Assembly: GCA_958451615.1 (NCBI GenBank)
Contig: CAUDQR010000018.1
Span: 1 to 47,694 of the forward strand
DNA: 47,694 bases
DNA from: an uncultured Collinsella sp.
Lineage (GTDB): Bacteria; Actinomycetota; Coriobacteriia; Coriobacteriales; Coriobacteriaceae
Direction: 5' to 3'
The notes beneath the pieces were generated by a model. That model was not told the origin of the DNA. It made no database searches and saw only the letters and a list, made by a program, of their open reading frames with translations. A program made the translations under genes and the position numbers. Shown one piece after another: positions 1-8,257 of the stretch (positions are counted from its first letter, which is position 1; each line of letters starts with the position of its first letter).

Positions 1-110
1 ATTTCCCGGTTCGACGAACAGCCGATCGTGTCAAATTTGGTCTAACAGAGCCTTTTTATTTGAGGGATTTTCCGACCGTCCAATAATCCACGCCCATGCA
101 CCACTCACGC

Positions 111-352
111 ATCTCTCGTCTCTCATTCGTCACTAATATGAGAGATAACCGAAAGACGAGAGATAAATATGAGAGATAACTGAGCAGCAAAGAGACAAGC
201 AATCATGGTATTGTCTCAATACTGATTGTTCTATCAGCAAAAACATGTTTACATGAAACAGATGGCAGACATCTTATCTTTCATCTCTCAATTATCTCTA
301 ATATGAGAGATAGCAGTAAGATGAGAGATAATTACGAGAGATAACTGAGAGA
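111..352. promoter_or_regulatory. Array of GAGAGATAA-type half-sites, probable operator
   Basis: The core AGAGATAA occurs at 141-148, 159-166, 172-179, 324-331 and 337-344, with AGAGATA at 306-312. Inverted forms lie at 111-117, 119-126, 283-289 and 292-299. The two clusters have identical internal spacing (18 then 13 bp between direct sites) and are offset by exactly 165 bp, so 136-185 and 301-350 are degenerate direct repeats. TATCTCT (293-299) and AGAGATA (306-312) form a palindrome. A further inverted repeat, GAGACAA/TTGTCTC, sits between the clusters (192-217). I infer binding sites for a regulator, probably the product of the gene that starts at 407. Confidence 0.6.
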
Positions 353-406
353 CGAAGGAAATCTATTCGTGGCATTCTCCGCCGGGCCGAGCGAAAGGAC
401 ATGCAG

Positions 407-1873
407 ATGAACGAAAACGAGCTGACCGGTCTGCTCGAGTCTTTAAGGCGCATGGGCTCGGACGATCTTAACGTCGAGGTCAAGGAGAGCGCCACGACGC
501 TTTCCCGCGACGTATGGGAAACAGTTAGCGCATTCGCGAATACCGCTGGCGGAATTATCGTGCTCGGCGTGAGCGAGCGCGCGGGCTTTGTCCCGGTTGA
601 GAACTTTGAGACCGAGAAGGTGCTCAACCAATTCGTAGCGGGCATGGGTGATGCCGGCGGTCGCGGAAAACTGGCCAATCCGCCCAAATACACCATTGAA
701 CGCGTGGAGCTCCAGGGCACCGTGGTTCTGGTCATCACGATTGAGGAGCTCGACCCGTCGAGCAAACCTTGTTATGTCATAGAGCGGGGCGCTCAAGGCG
801 GCAGCTACAAACGCATCGACGACAAAGATGTTCCGCTCTCGTCGACCGAGGTTTTGGCACTGTCGTCATATGAACGGACGAGTCCTAGCGATCGCGATGC
901 GGTGCCCGGTACGAGTGTGGGCGATCTCGACGAGTCGATGGTCGACCGCACGATAGAGCGTGCCTATTCGCTGACGCCTCGAGCGATGCGCGGTGCGGCG
1001 GACAAGAAGACAAAGATGGAGCGTCTGAATTTCCTCGACTTCCAGGGCAATGTTACCAAGGCCGGCCTCCTTGCCGCGGGCGTTTACCCTCAGCAGTTCT
1101 ATCCCAAGCTCTTCATTGATGTGGCTGTCCACGTGGGAACTCAAAAGGGAGCTGCGGGGCCACTAAGGTTTATGGACCGCACAGTCTGCGAGGGCACCCT
1201 GGGCGAGATGATTTCGGATGCCGTCGCAGCTGTCGCCAAAAACCTGCGCCGCATCTCGACCGTCCAAGGCGTCTCGCGTATCGACTCGCTGGAGATCCCC
1301 GAGGAGGTCCTGCGCGAGGCAGTCGCCAACGCGGTTATCCACAGGGAATACGGGGATCGGTTCTGTGGGCAATCGATCGCCGTCGACGTCTTTGACGATC
1401 GTGTCGAGGTGACGAATCCTGGCGGCCTTTACGGGGGAAAGACTCGAGAGAACTTGTTTGACGGCAGCTCCCGATGCCGTAACGCGACACTCGTGAAACT
1501 CATGTCGATTGTCCCGCTTCCGGATGGCGCAGGTTCGCCGGCTGAGGGCAATGGCTCGGGCATCCCGATGATGATCGATGCCATGCGCGCGCATGGTCTG
1601 GCCGAGCCCCTGTTCTGCCCGGGGTTCGATCGGTTCAAGGTCGTACTTTACCGTTCAAAGATCGAGCCGGTCGATCATGGCGGAGGCTTAATTGTGACGG
1701 CACTCAAGCGCTACGGCGAATTGGGGACGCGCGAACTGGCGGAGCGCACGGGACTCACGGTTTCCCAGGTTAGGGCACGCGTCAATGCGCTCATTGAGCA
1801 GGGTGAGCTTGAGCCGACGGCGCCGTCGACAAGCCGCAACCGCAAATATCGACTGTCAGAGCGCGTGGAATAA
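407..1873 (+). CDS. AlbA_2-domain ATP-binding transcriptional regulator (RecG-C-terminal-like)
   Basis: Putative DNA-binding regulator of the widespread family that joins an N-terminal AlbA_2 (Schlafen-like) domain, a GHKL-type ATPase-like domain and a C-terminal winged helix. Visible support: residues about 15-125 carry the AlbA_2 pattern (VEVKESA, FANTAGGIIVLGV); about 300-320 has EAVANAVIHREYGD, the signature of the RecG-C-terminal-like ATP-binding part; the last 60 residues read like a winged helix (LGTRELAERTGLTVSQVRARV). ATG 407 is preferred over ATG 401 because AGGA at 396-399 is 7 nt from 407 but touches 401. The gene sits directly behind the half-site array, which suggests autoregulation (inference). 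The target and any ligand are unknown. Confidence 0.85.
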   Translation: MNENELTGLLESLRRMGSDDLNVEVKESATTLSRDVWETVSAFANTAGGIIVLGVSERAGFVPVENFETEKVLNQFVAGMGDAGGRGKLANPPKYTIERVELQGTVVLVITIEELDPSSKPCYVIERGAQGGSYKRIDDKDVPLSSTEVLALSSYERTSPSDRDAVPGTSVGDLDESMVDRTIERAYSLTPRAMRGAADKKTKMERLNFLDFQGNVTKAGLLAAGVYPQQFYPKLFIDVAVHVGTQKGAAGPLRFMDRTVCEGTLGEMISDAVAAVAKNLRRISTVQGVSRIDSLEIPEEVLREAVANAVIHREYGDRFCGQSIAVDVFDDRVEVTNPGGLYGGKTRENLFDGSSRCRNATLVKLMSIVPLPDGAGSPAEGNGSGIPMMIDAMRAHGLAEPLFCPGFDRFKVVLYRSKIEPVDHGGGLIVTALKRYGELGTRELAERTGLTVSQVRARVNALIEQGELEPTAPSTSRNRKYRLSERVE

Positions 1874-1878
1874 ATGCG

Positions 1879-1927
1879 TTAGTGGACGAGGCGACCCAAT
1901 AATCGACCCTCGATTGGCGCCCACTAA
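1879..1927 (+). terminator. Hairpin downstream of the AlbA_2 regulator
   Basis: TTAGTGG (1879-1885) pairs with CCACTAA (1921-1927), with inner pairing CAAT/ATTG and ATCGA/TCGAT. It lies 6 nt after the stop. There is no clear U-run, so it may be a weak terminator or only an RNA 3' stabiliser. Confidence 0.45.
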
Positions 1928-1973
1928 GGTAAAGCGGTTGTTGCCCAGTCGACGGTGATGCTAAAGACTCGGC

Positions 1974-2465
1974 TTACGCCGGCATGGCCCCGAACCCGTC
2001 CATCAGGAACAGCCTGAGAACCAGCTTGATGACATTTCCCGGTTTGACTTCAGCCGTGCCAAAGACGTGGCGCTCGGCGAGCTCGCTGCAGTATGCGTAG
2101 ATATCGCGGATAAGGTCCGCGCCCGAAAGCGTAAACATGTAGCCTGCGTCCGAAAGCGCATTGGGTGCGGCGGGCAACTTGGTCATGCGACAAAAGGTCA
2201 ACAGGTCGGGCGCCATAGCGTCTTGGTAGCCAAGATGGCCGCCGTCTTCTTGTGCGGCGAGTTCCAGCTGGCGTACTCGATCCAGCGCCGCTGCCAGCAC
2301 AAAGCTCGGTGTGGGCGCATTGACGTCTTCCGTGTTCGCCACGAGTTTGCCCGCCGCCTGTGTGACAAGCCAGGCGACCTCGCGCTGGCAACGCACGGCC
2401 TTGCGCGTAACCGGCTTGATGGACGAAGAAGAAACGCTCCCCTTAGGCGGATTCGAAGCAGCCAT
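1974..2465 (-). CDS. Conserved hypothetical protein, 163 aa
   Basis: No family recognised. The first ~20 residues are polar and serine-rich; the rest looks like a soluble alpha-helical protein (long amphipathic stretches such as LAAALDRVRQLELAAQ) without membrane segments or metal motifs. Codon use matches the genome. The start is well supported: GGGAGGG lies about 5 nt upstream of ATG 2465 on the minus strand. It is divergent from the next ORF with only 11 bp between the annotated starts, so its promoter must lie inside the beginning of that ORF, or that ORF starts later than shown. Confidence 0.7.
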   Translation of the reverse strand: MAASNPPKGSVSSSSIKPVTRKAVRCQREVAWLVTQAAGKLVANTEDVNAPTPSFVLAAALDRVRQLELAAQEDGGHLGYQDAMAPDLLTFCRMTKLPAAPNALSDAGYMFTLSGADLIRDIYAYCSELAERHVFGTAEVKPGNVIKLVLRLFLMDGFGAMPA

Positions 2466-2476
2466 AAGACCCTCCC

Positions 2477-3046
2477 ATGAACAATCCGGCCCAACAAGCC
2501 CGGATGAAACACGTGCTACATCAGTATACAGGGGAGTGGGGTAGCGGGGTACAAGCGCGCCAGCGGCAAACCGAGAGCATCAACAATGTGCCTCCGCTCT
2601 ATTTGGACGATGGTACGTGGGTCATTAAGTACTCGGTTCAAGCGCCGGGTACCGTTGGTTTTCGAGACCAGAATTACAACCGTAAAATGCTCAACTGCAT
2701 GGAATGTGACGTCCCAGTCGGAGTCATATTTGCAACCGAGGTGGGCTATAAGGTGCTCGGCCTTGCGTTTGTTGAGCGGTTCGAGCCCGAAAACGGATGG
2801 TTTGTTCTGCACGGTCCTGTTCATAAAGGCGGACCGGACCCTCGTTTTGCGCCCGACATGAGTTATCTGAAGCACATACCCGTCGATATTGAGTTTGCCG
2901 GACAGGGTGCGACCGACGATGAAATTTGGCTTTGGCGGTCTTTTACGATCGTGCCGTTTGATCGGATCGCGTGGCGATGCAATCTCGCACACGCCTGCCG
3001 GTGCAGGCTCTTCCTGATTTGTATAGCGAGAGGGGAGCGTGTATGA
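2477..3046 (+). CDS. Hypothetical protein, distant resemblance to an N-terminal domain of HNH endonucleases
   Basis: 189 aa if the first ATG is used. The middle (about residues 45-125; DGTWVIKY, FRDQNYNRKML, VPVGVIF, YKVLGLAFVERF) resembles the beta-rich N-terminal domain found in front of some HNH restriction endonucleases, but no HNH motif follows. The last ~25 residues (Arg/Cys-rich) look unlike the rest, so the C terminus may be truncated or frameshifted. No Shine-Dalgarno is visible for ATG 2477 or ATG 2504, so the start is uncertain. The stop overlaps the next start (ATGA, 3043-3046), implying translational coupling. Confidence 0.55.
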   Translation: MNNPAQQARMKHVLHQYTGEWGSGVQARQRQTESINNVPPLYLDDGTWVIKYSVQAPGTVGFRDQNYNRKMLNCMECDVPVGVIFATEVGYKVLGLAFVERFEPENGWFVLHGPVHKGGPDPRFAPDMSYLKHIPVDIEFAGQGATDDEIWLWRSFTIVPFDRIAWRCNLAHACRCRLFLICIARGERV

Positions 3047-3327
3047 GCTGGCGAGGCGATGTCGTGATGGGGAAGTACGGAAAACTGCCGTGCGCCCTTA
3101 TAGACAACAAAATGTTTCCGAGCGTAGAAGTTGATTGCGGGTCGTTTGTCGTCGCCTGTCCTTGCTGCGGCTCGCAAATACCGTGCCTCGACATTCGGTT
3201 CATCGATGCGTGCGACAGACTTAGCGACGAAGTGAGAAAACGGACAGGCGTTCATATGCCGGTGTATCAGGAGAAATGCCCTGTTTGTGGCCTCGATATC
3301 GTGTATGACGCCGGCGACGAGGGATAG
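3043..3327 (+). CDS. Small putative zinc-ribbon protein, 94 aa
   Basis: Start chosen at ATG 3043, which overlaps the preceding stop as ATGA and has GGGAG about 7 nt upstream. Two Cys pairs, CPCCG and CPVCG, about 48 residues apart, suggest one treble-clef or zinc-ribbon fold; a third Cys pair is not evident. No membrane segment or signal peptide. The coupling to the preceding gene suggests that the two products act together or are two parts of one split protein. Function unknown. Confidence 0.6.
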   Translation: MSWRGDVVMGKYGKLPCALIDNKMFPSVEVDCGSFVVACPCCGSQIPCLDIRFIDACDRLSDEVRKRTGVHMPVYQEKCPVCGLDIVYDAGDEG

Positions 3328-3365
3328 GTGATGCGGAGGAGCTGGCTGTGAAGGCATCTCTGTCC

Positions 3366-4052
3366 CTATAAATAAACCCCCTCACCGAGTTGCCTGTGAA
3401 ACTCGGCGTGATGGTCGCGTGCCCAGGTAAAGAGCGCCTGGTCAAAGTCGGTGCGCGTGGCCGGGACGCCAAAGACGCCGGCAACTTCGACGCGTACAAA
3501 CTCCAGTGCCGGCAGCTTGTTGATGGCAGTGAGGGCAAACGGGGACGAGGGCTCCTCGAACAGATAGCGGCTGCCTTGCAGCGCGTCGCAACTGGTGCAC
3601 GTGTTGCCGAGCGACGGGGCTTTGGAGGCTCGCGCGCCTACGGGCTTGTAGCCGCAGCGCTTATGAAGGTAGTCGCGGATCTCGCCCGGCACGCAGCCAA
3701 GAGCGGGCACGATGGCGAGTGCGTTGGCGTTGGCCGTGTCGATGGCAATGTGCCCGGCTTCGTTGGGCGCGTGCGCGATGGCGATGCTCTCGTCGTTATC
3801 GGTTCGATAGGGAATGCCGAAGGCCGCGACCGAGGTCTCTTTGTGACACTTCCAGCACTCGCGCTTGCCCAGTACTAGATATATATACGGCGCTGAGGGG
3901 TCGGATCGGTCAACACCGGGCAGCCACTCGGCAAAGGGCTCGGGGTTGACGCCGCTGGGTACATACCAGATCTTCTTGGTCCGGTCCCATTTGGCGCCCA
4001 GCGCTTTGGCTTCTTCTTTGTGCGAAAAGGGGACATCGAGCTCGGTGCGCAT
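3366..4052 (-). CDS. DUF5710-domain protein with Cys pairs
   Basis: 228 aa. The first ~45 residues (ELDVPFSHKEEAKALGAKWD followed by KKIWYVPSG) match the DUF5710 pattern, a small domain often found at the ends of phage or plasmid primases and relaxases but also in stand-alone proteins. Two Cys pairs follow (CWKC about residue 66, CTSC about residue 152), possibly binding zinc. The start at 4052 is chosen because AAGGAG lies 6 nt upstream; an in-frame ATG at 4088 lacks such a site. Role unknown; a nucleic-acid-related role is only inferred from the domain. Confidence 0.7.
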   Translation of the reverse strand: MRTELDVPFSHKEEAKALGAKWDRTKKIWYVPSGVNPEPFAEWLPGVDRSDPSAPYIYLVLGKRECWKCHKETSVAAFGIPYRTDNDESIAIAHAPNEAGHIAIDTANANALAIVPALGCVPGEIRDYLHKRCGYKPVGARASKAPSLGNTCTSCDALQGSRYLFEEPSSPFALTAINKLPALEFVRVEVAGVFGVPATRTDFDQALFTWARDHHAEFHRQLGEGVYL

Positions 4053-4340
4053 GGCGGCTCCTTGGTGCTGCAGGTGCGAGTGGCTCAAGGATACCGCAGG
4101 GCGCAGACATCGCGGCGTTTTGTTGAGAAGTTGCGGCGCGGACTGCTTGGTTACGCCGTTAGATAAATTGGCAAGTAGATGGTCGGCTTTTGACCAGTTG
4201 GGCGGTTGGAGCAGCTTGCGGCGCAGTTTTGTGCCTGGCTATTGTTGATGTTGGGGTATTGAATATATTTGGCTGCCATTCGTCAGGTGAATTGTTGTTA
4301 CGTTGCGATGACGGTTGGAACTGCCAGCGGATTTAGCGAC
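4053..4340. other. Intergenic region without a supported gene
   Basis: Between the DUF5710 gene and the tRNA-Val terminator. It contains a short GGTCGGCTTTTGACC hairpin at about 4171-4185 and a possible minus-strand -10 (AGGATA on plus, 4089-4094). Short ORFs here lack ribosome binding sites. I see nothing else. Confidence 0.4.
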
Positions 4341-4379
4341 AAAAAACAAAACAGCCCAGAGGACATAGCCTCTGAGCTG
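4341..4379 (-). terminator. Rho-independent terminator of tRNA-Val
   Basis: Minus strand: CAGCTCAGAGG pairs with CCTCTGGGCTG around a 6-nt loop (4352-4379), followed by a T-rich tract (plus-strand A run at 4341-4351). Confidence 0.85.
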
Positions 4380-4387
4380 CGAACATT

Positions 4388-4462
4388 TGGTGGGCGTTAG
4401 AAGATTTGAACTTCTGACCTCTTCCGTGTCAGGGAAGCGCTCTCCCCCTGAGCTAAACGCCC
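4388..4462 (-). tRNA. tRNA-Val (GAC anticodon)
   Basis: Full cloverleaf on the minus strand: acceptor GGGCGTT/AACGCCC, D-arm with AGCTCAGGGGGAGAGC, anticodon stem CTTCC/GGAAG with loop CTGACAC (anticodon GAC), and T-loop TTCAAAT. Discriminator A and encoded CCA (4388-4390). A promoter (4492-4520) and terminator flank it. Confidence 0.95.
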
Positions 4463-4491
4463 GATCAAGGGTGCGCAAGCGCGCAAGGGAT

Positions 4492-4520
4492 AATATAACG
4501 GAGCCTGAACTCGGTGGCAA
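4492..4520 (-). promoter_or_regulatory. Promoter of tRNA-Val
   Basis: Minus strand: -35 TTGCCA (plus 4515-4520), 17-bp spacer, -10 TATATT (plus 4492-4497), about 30 nt ahead of the tRNA 5' end. Confidence 0.6.
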
Positions 4521-4751
4521 GAACATTTTTAAAAATCGCTTACATTGTGGAATTCGGGGGCTTTGTCATATCCATTTCAAAAGAGCCTGCTGCCGCGATT
4601 TGACTGTCGCATAATGCAAGGCCATTGCGGTATCGAGCTATGGAAAGACGTCTGCGGAATTGTCCTACCGATAAGCGGACAAGCCTCCAGCTGGTGCCTT
4701 CGCCGTGGTAAGGTAAGCCGAATTGTTTCCAGGCTGCTTCGAGGGAATGGA

Positions 4752-5774
4752 ATGAGCAAAGAGCGTGTCGAGCAGGTCGAAGGCGCAGGGGCTTCGGTGC
4801 CGATGACCGATATATCGAACATTGATGTGCCCGAGGGCACCGATGAGCTCAGCCGTAGCACCCGCCGCGCTTGGCGCGAGCGCCTGAACAGCGCTTCGAC
4901 GCGCAAGATGATCACGGGCGTCTTGGCTACGCTGGTGGGCGGTTCGTTTTGGGGCTTCTCGGGCACCAGCGCGAGCTTTCTGTTCGATACCTACCACGTC
5001 GACACCTTGTGGCTTATGAGCGTGCGTCAGATTCTCGCCGGTCTACTCTTTATGGCCGTGGTTGTTATGCGCGACCGCGAGCGCCTGATTAAGCTCTGGA
5101 CCACACCCGCCGATCGCAAGCAGCTGCTGCTCTTTACCGCCTTTGGTCTGCTGTTCAACCAGTTTTGTTATCTTTCGGCCGTGCGCCTGACCAATGCCGG
5201 AACCGCGACGGTGCTCCAATGCCTGCAACTGGTCATCATTATGGGCTACACCTGCGTGATCGACCATCGCATGCCTCGCGTGCGTGAGGCCGTTGGCATT
5301 GGGTTGGCCCTGGGCGGCACCTTTTTAATCGCTACCGGCGGCGACCCTACCAGTCTGAGCATATCGCCGCTTGGCCTGGTCGCAGGCCTTATGTGTGCGG
5401 TCAGCGCCACGTGTATGGCGGTGATTCCCGCCAAGATCCTGCCCGAATACGGCAGCCCCATCGTCACGGGCTCGGCAATGCTCACGGCGGGCGTGGTCTC
5501 GTGCGTCTTCGTGCAGCCTTGGGCGCATATGCCGGCACTCGACGCTGCCGGCGTCGAGGCGCTCGCGGTATTCGTGGTTATCGGCTCGTTTTTTGCTTAC
5601 ATGCTCTATATGCAGGGCGTTAAGGACATCGGCTCGGTGCGTGCGAGCCTCATCGGAACTGTGGAGCCGGTTTCGGCGACCATCACCAGCGCCGTTATGC
5701 TGGGCACGGTGTTTTTGCCGACCGACCTTATCGGCTTTGCCATGATCATCGTGATGATGTTCCTCACGGTGTAG
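4752..5774 (+). CDS. EamA/DMT-family transporter
   Basis: 340 aa inner-membrane protein of the drug/metabolite transporter superfamily: two EamA repeats, about ten hydrophobic helices (GVLATLVGGSFWGFSGTSA opens the first; FVVIGSFFAYMLYMQGVKDI and the following helix are typical of the second). These proteins usually export or exchange amino acids, metabolites or drugs; the substrate cannot be told from sequence. The N terminus has a ~50-residue acidic cytoplasmic extension. Start at ATG 4752 is chosen for GAGGGA 6 nt upstream; the frame stays open upstream to 4545 but lacks a site. The C terminus ends directly after the last helix. Confidence 0.88.
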   Translation: MSKERVEQVEGAGASVPMTDISNIDVPEGTDELSRSTRRAWRERLNSASTRKMITGVLATLVGGSFWGFSGTSASFLFDTYHVDTLWLMSVRQILAGLLFMAVVVMRDRERLIKLWTTPADRKQLLLFTAFGLLFNQFCYLSAVRLTNAGTATVLQCLQLVIIMGYTCVIDHRMPRVREAVGIGLALGGTFLIATGGDPTSLSISPLGLVAGLMCAVSATCMAVIPAKILPEYGSPIVTGSAMLTAGVVSCVFVQPWAHMPALDAAGVEALAVFVVIGSFFAYMLYMQGVKDIGSVRASLIGTVEPVSATITSAVMLGTVFLPTDLIGFAMIIVMMFLTV

Positions 5775-5923
5775 CTGGCGCCGCCGCCAAGACAGAAAAG
5801 GTGTTGTGCCGCATTTTCGCCAATTGACGTCCGTGTCTGGAGTTTAGCTGTCGATGCTCAAAATGCCATAAACTAGTAACGTTATGGATTTTTTCATTGC
5901 GACTCAATTGCGAGGATTTCTTT

Positions 5924-8254
5924 ATGGCTGGTAATCACTTTAAGGGCAGCGATAACGGCCGTCCTGCAGTTCCGCCGCGTCCGAACGGGGCTGGTAAGGC
6001 CGGCACGCCGGGCGGCGCTGGACAGGGCGGTTCCAGTAAGCGCGTGTCCCCGGGCGAGACGGCGATGTTTACCGCTCTGTACGAGCAGTCTCAAAAGGCG
6101 AAAAAGACCGGCCGTGCAAGAGGGAATGTCTTTGCGGGCGGTGCAACCTCCGCGTCGCAGCCGAGCGGGGCTCCTTCGGTACCTGCGAACAACGCAGGTG
6201 CTGCCAACGCCGCAAATGCCGCCGGCAACGTTAATGCCGGCAAGGCCGCCAACAATACTCCCTCTGCCGGTGGCGCGGGGCTTACGGGTAACCTTGGCAC
6301 GATTTACACCGGTGCCTCCGAGACTGGCACGTTCGCCCGCCTGGATGATAGCGGTGCCGAGTTTGCGGGCTCGGGTTCCAAGGAAGATTATTACGATTTT
6401 GGCTTGAACTACGGTAGCGACGCTTCGTCGAGTTCGACCTCTGACGGTCTGGTCCGTCATCGCCATCGCAAGGGCGAGCGCAAAAAGCGTCACACCGGTG
6501 CCATTATTGCCGCTGTAGCCGCGGTGCTTCTCGTTGCGCTTGGCGCAAGCGGCTTTATGCTGCTTAACTCGGCAAAGACCGTAAAGAGTGAAGCGAAGGA
6601 GGCCGTCGAGATTGTCGGTGGCCTTAAGGACAAGGTCACGTCGGGCGATTTTTCGACGCTGCCTGACGACGCGAAGAAGATTGATGAGCTTTGCGACAGC
6701 ATGAAGGCGGAGACCTCGAGCCCGCTGTGGACGGCGGCTTCGTTTATCCCGGTGTATGGCAGCGACATCAATGCGGCCCGCACCATGATCGACGCCCTGT
6801 CCGATGTCTCGAGCAATGCGCTGGTTCCCATGGCCGATAACCTTTCGCAGGCCACGCCCGGCAAGCTGTTTCAGGACGGCATGATTAACGTGTCCGCGCT
6901 GCAGGCGGTCGCCGATTCGCTTTCCAGCAGCTCGAAGGTGTTCAAGAGCGCCAACGAGAAGATCCAGGGCATTGGCGATACTCATATTTCCCAGGTGACC
7001 GAGCTGGTCGATAAGGCCAAGGACGGCTTTGCCACCCTCAACGGCGCGGTTGACGCGGCGGAGAAGGTCGCCCCCGTCCTTCCCCAGATGCTCGGCGCCA
7101 ACGGCCAGACGCGTCATTATCTTGTGCTCGCGATGAGCAATGTCGAGATCCGCGCCTGTGGCGGTTTTCCCGGTTCTCGCGGCGTGATGTCGGTGACTGA
7201 TGGTAAGCTCGAACTGGGCGATTTTGTCAAAGTCGACATGATGAAAGAGCCTTTGAGCCCGCTTCCCATCACCGATGAAGAAGCAAACTTGTTCACGACC
7301 GGATGGGGCCTGACCGGATTCAACACGCTCGGATACACGATGGGTGACGTTACGATGACGCCCGATTATCCGCGTGCGGCTCAGCTTGCCAGCGATATGC
7401 AGAAGGCCATTGTCGGAGATGACATCGACGGCGTATTTGCAGTCGATCCGGTATTTTTGCAGTATATGCTCGGCATTGTAGGAGGCACACAGCTTCCTGA
7501 CGGTACCGTCGTTGATGGAAGCAACGCTGCAAAGGTGCTGCTGCACGATATTTATTGGAATTACCCGGTAGAGGAACAGGACGCCATTTTTGCGGCGGTT
7601 GCCGGATCGGCTTTTAACAAGATCGTGGACGAACTGGGCTCCAGCGATATTGCTAAGATTGCTGGAGCCATCGAAAAGGGTGCTTCCGAGGGTCGCATCC
7701 TCATGTATTCGAGAAACGATGACGAGGAAAAGGCCGCGAAGGCCCTTGGAATATCGGGCGCCCTCCAAGCCGATACGTCGGAGGCTCCGATCTTGGGCGT
7801 CTATGTGAACAACTACAGTTATTCAAAGATGGATTGGTTCCTCGATAAGCGAGTCACCATCGATTCTTCGGTTGAAAATGCCGATGGCTCGACGACGTAT
7901 CGAGTGACCACCTCGCTCAAGAACACGATGACCCCCCAGGAGAAGGCCGAGATGCCTGGTTATTTCCAGGGCCATAACGGCATTAGCCAGGATATTGATG
8001 ATGAGGTGCTGAGGCTTTATCTCTATGCTCCTGCGGGAGGCAGCATTTCGGACATTAAGACTTCGGGCTCCGGTTCTATCGAGATGAACGAAGCGACGCA
8101 CGATGGCTTGAAGGTTGCATGGGGCGGTGTCCACATGCTTCTTGGACAAGACATAAAGGTTGAGTACACGGTCACGACTTCGAAGGACTCTGGGCACAAG
8201 GAGCTTAAGGTTCGTACCACGCCGACCGCTCAAACGTTCGAACAGGATAAGTAA
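5924..8254 (+). CDS. DUF4012-domain membrane-anchored envelope protein
   Basis: 776 aa. The first ~190 residues are low-complexity (Gly/Ala/Asn/Pro-rich, then Ser and a basic stretch HRHRKGERKKRH), followed by one membrane helix (about 190-214) and a large outside domain. The motif around residue 405 (YLVLAMSNVEIRACGGFPGS) is the hallmark of DUF4012, seen in actinobacterial surface proteins of unknown function. Start ATG 5924 has GAGGA about 7 nt upstream; ATG 5897 has none. It is followed after 3 nt by glmM, so the two are probably co-transcribed, which suggests a role in cell-envelope assembly (inference). Confidence 0.85.
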   Translation: MAGNHFKGSDNGRPAVPPRPNGAGKAGTPGGAGQGGSSKRVSPGETAMFTALYEQSQKAKKTGRARGNVFAGGATSASQPSGAPSVPANNAGAANAANAAGNVNAGKAANNTPSAGGAGLTGNLGTIYTGASETGTFARLDDSGAEFAGSGSKEDYYDFGLNYGSDASSSSTSDGLVRHRHRKGERKKRHTGAIIAAVAAVLLVALGASGFMLLNSAKTVKSEAKEAVEIVGGLKDKVTSGDFSTLPDDAKKIDELCDSMKAETSSPLWTAASFIPVYGSDINAARTMIDALSDVSSNALVPMADNLSQATPGKLFQDGMINVSALQAVADSLSSSSKVFKSANEKIQGIGDTHISQVTELVDKAKDGFATLNGAVDAAEKVAPVLPQMLGANGQTRHYLVLAMSNVEIRACGGFPGSRGVMSVTDGKLELGDFVKVDMMKEPLSPLPITDEEANLFTTGWGLTGFNTLGYTMGDVTMTPDYPRAAQLASDMQKAIVGDDIDGVFAVDPVFLQYMLGIVGGTQLPDGTVVDGSNAAKVLLHDIYWNYPVEEQDAIFAAVAGSAFNKIVDELGSSDIAKIAGAIEKGASEGRILMYSRNDDEEKAAKALGISGALQADTSEAPILGVYVNNYSYSKMDWFLDKRVTIDSSVENADGSTTYRVTTSLKNTMTPQEKAEMPGYFQGHNGISQDIDDEVLRLYLYAPAGGSISDIKTSGSGSIEMNEATHDGLKVAWGGVHMLLGQDIKVEYTVTTSKDSGHKELKVRTTPTAQTFEQDK

Positions 8255-8257
8255 GAT

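Noticed and set aside
5894..7768. 624-codon open frame opposite the DUF4012 gene
   Set aside because: Antisense shadow with no recognisable protein features; the plus-strand gene has a clear domain and membrane helix.
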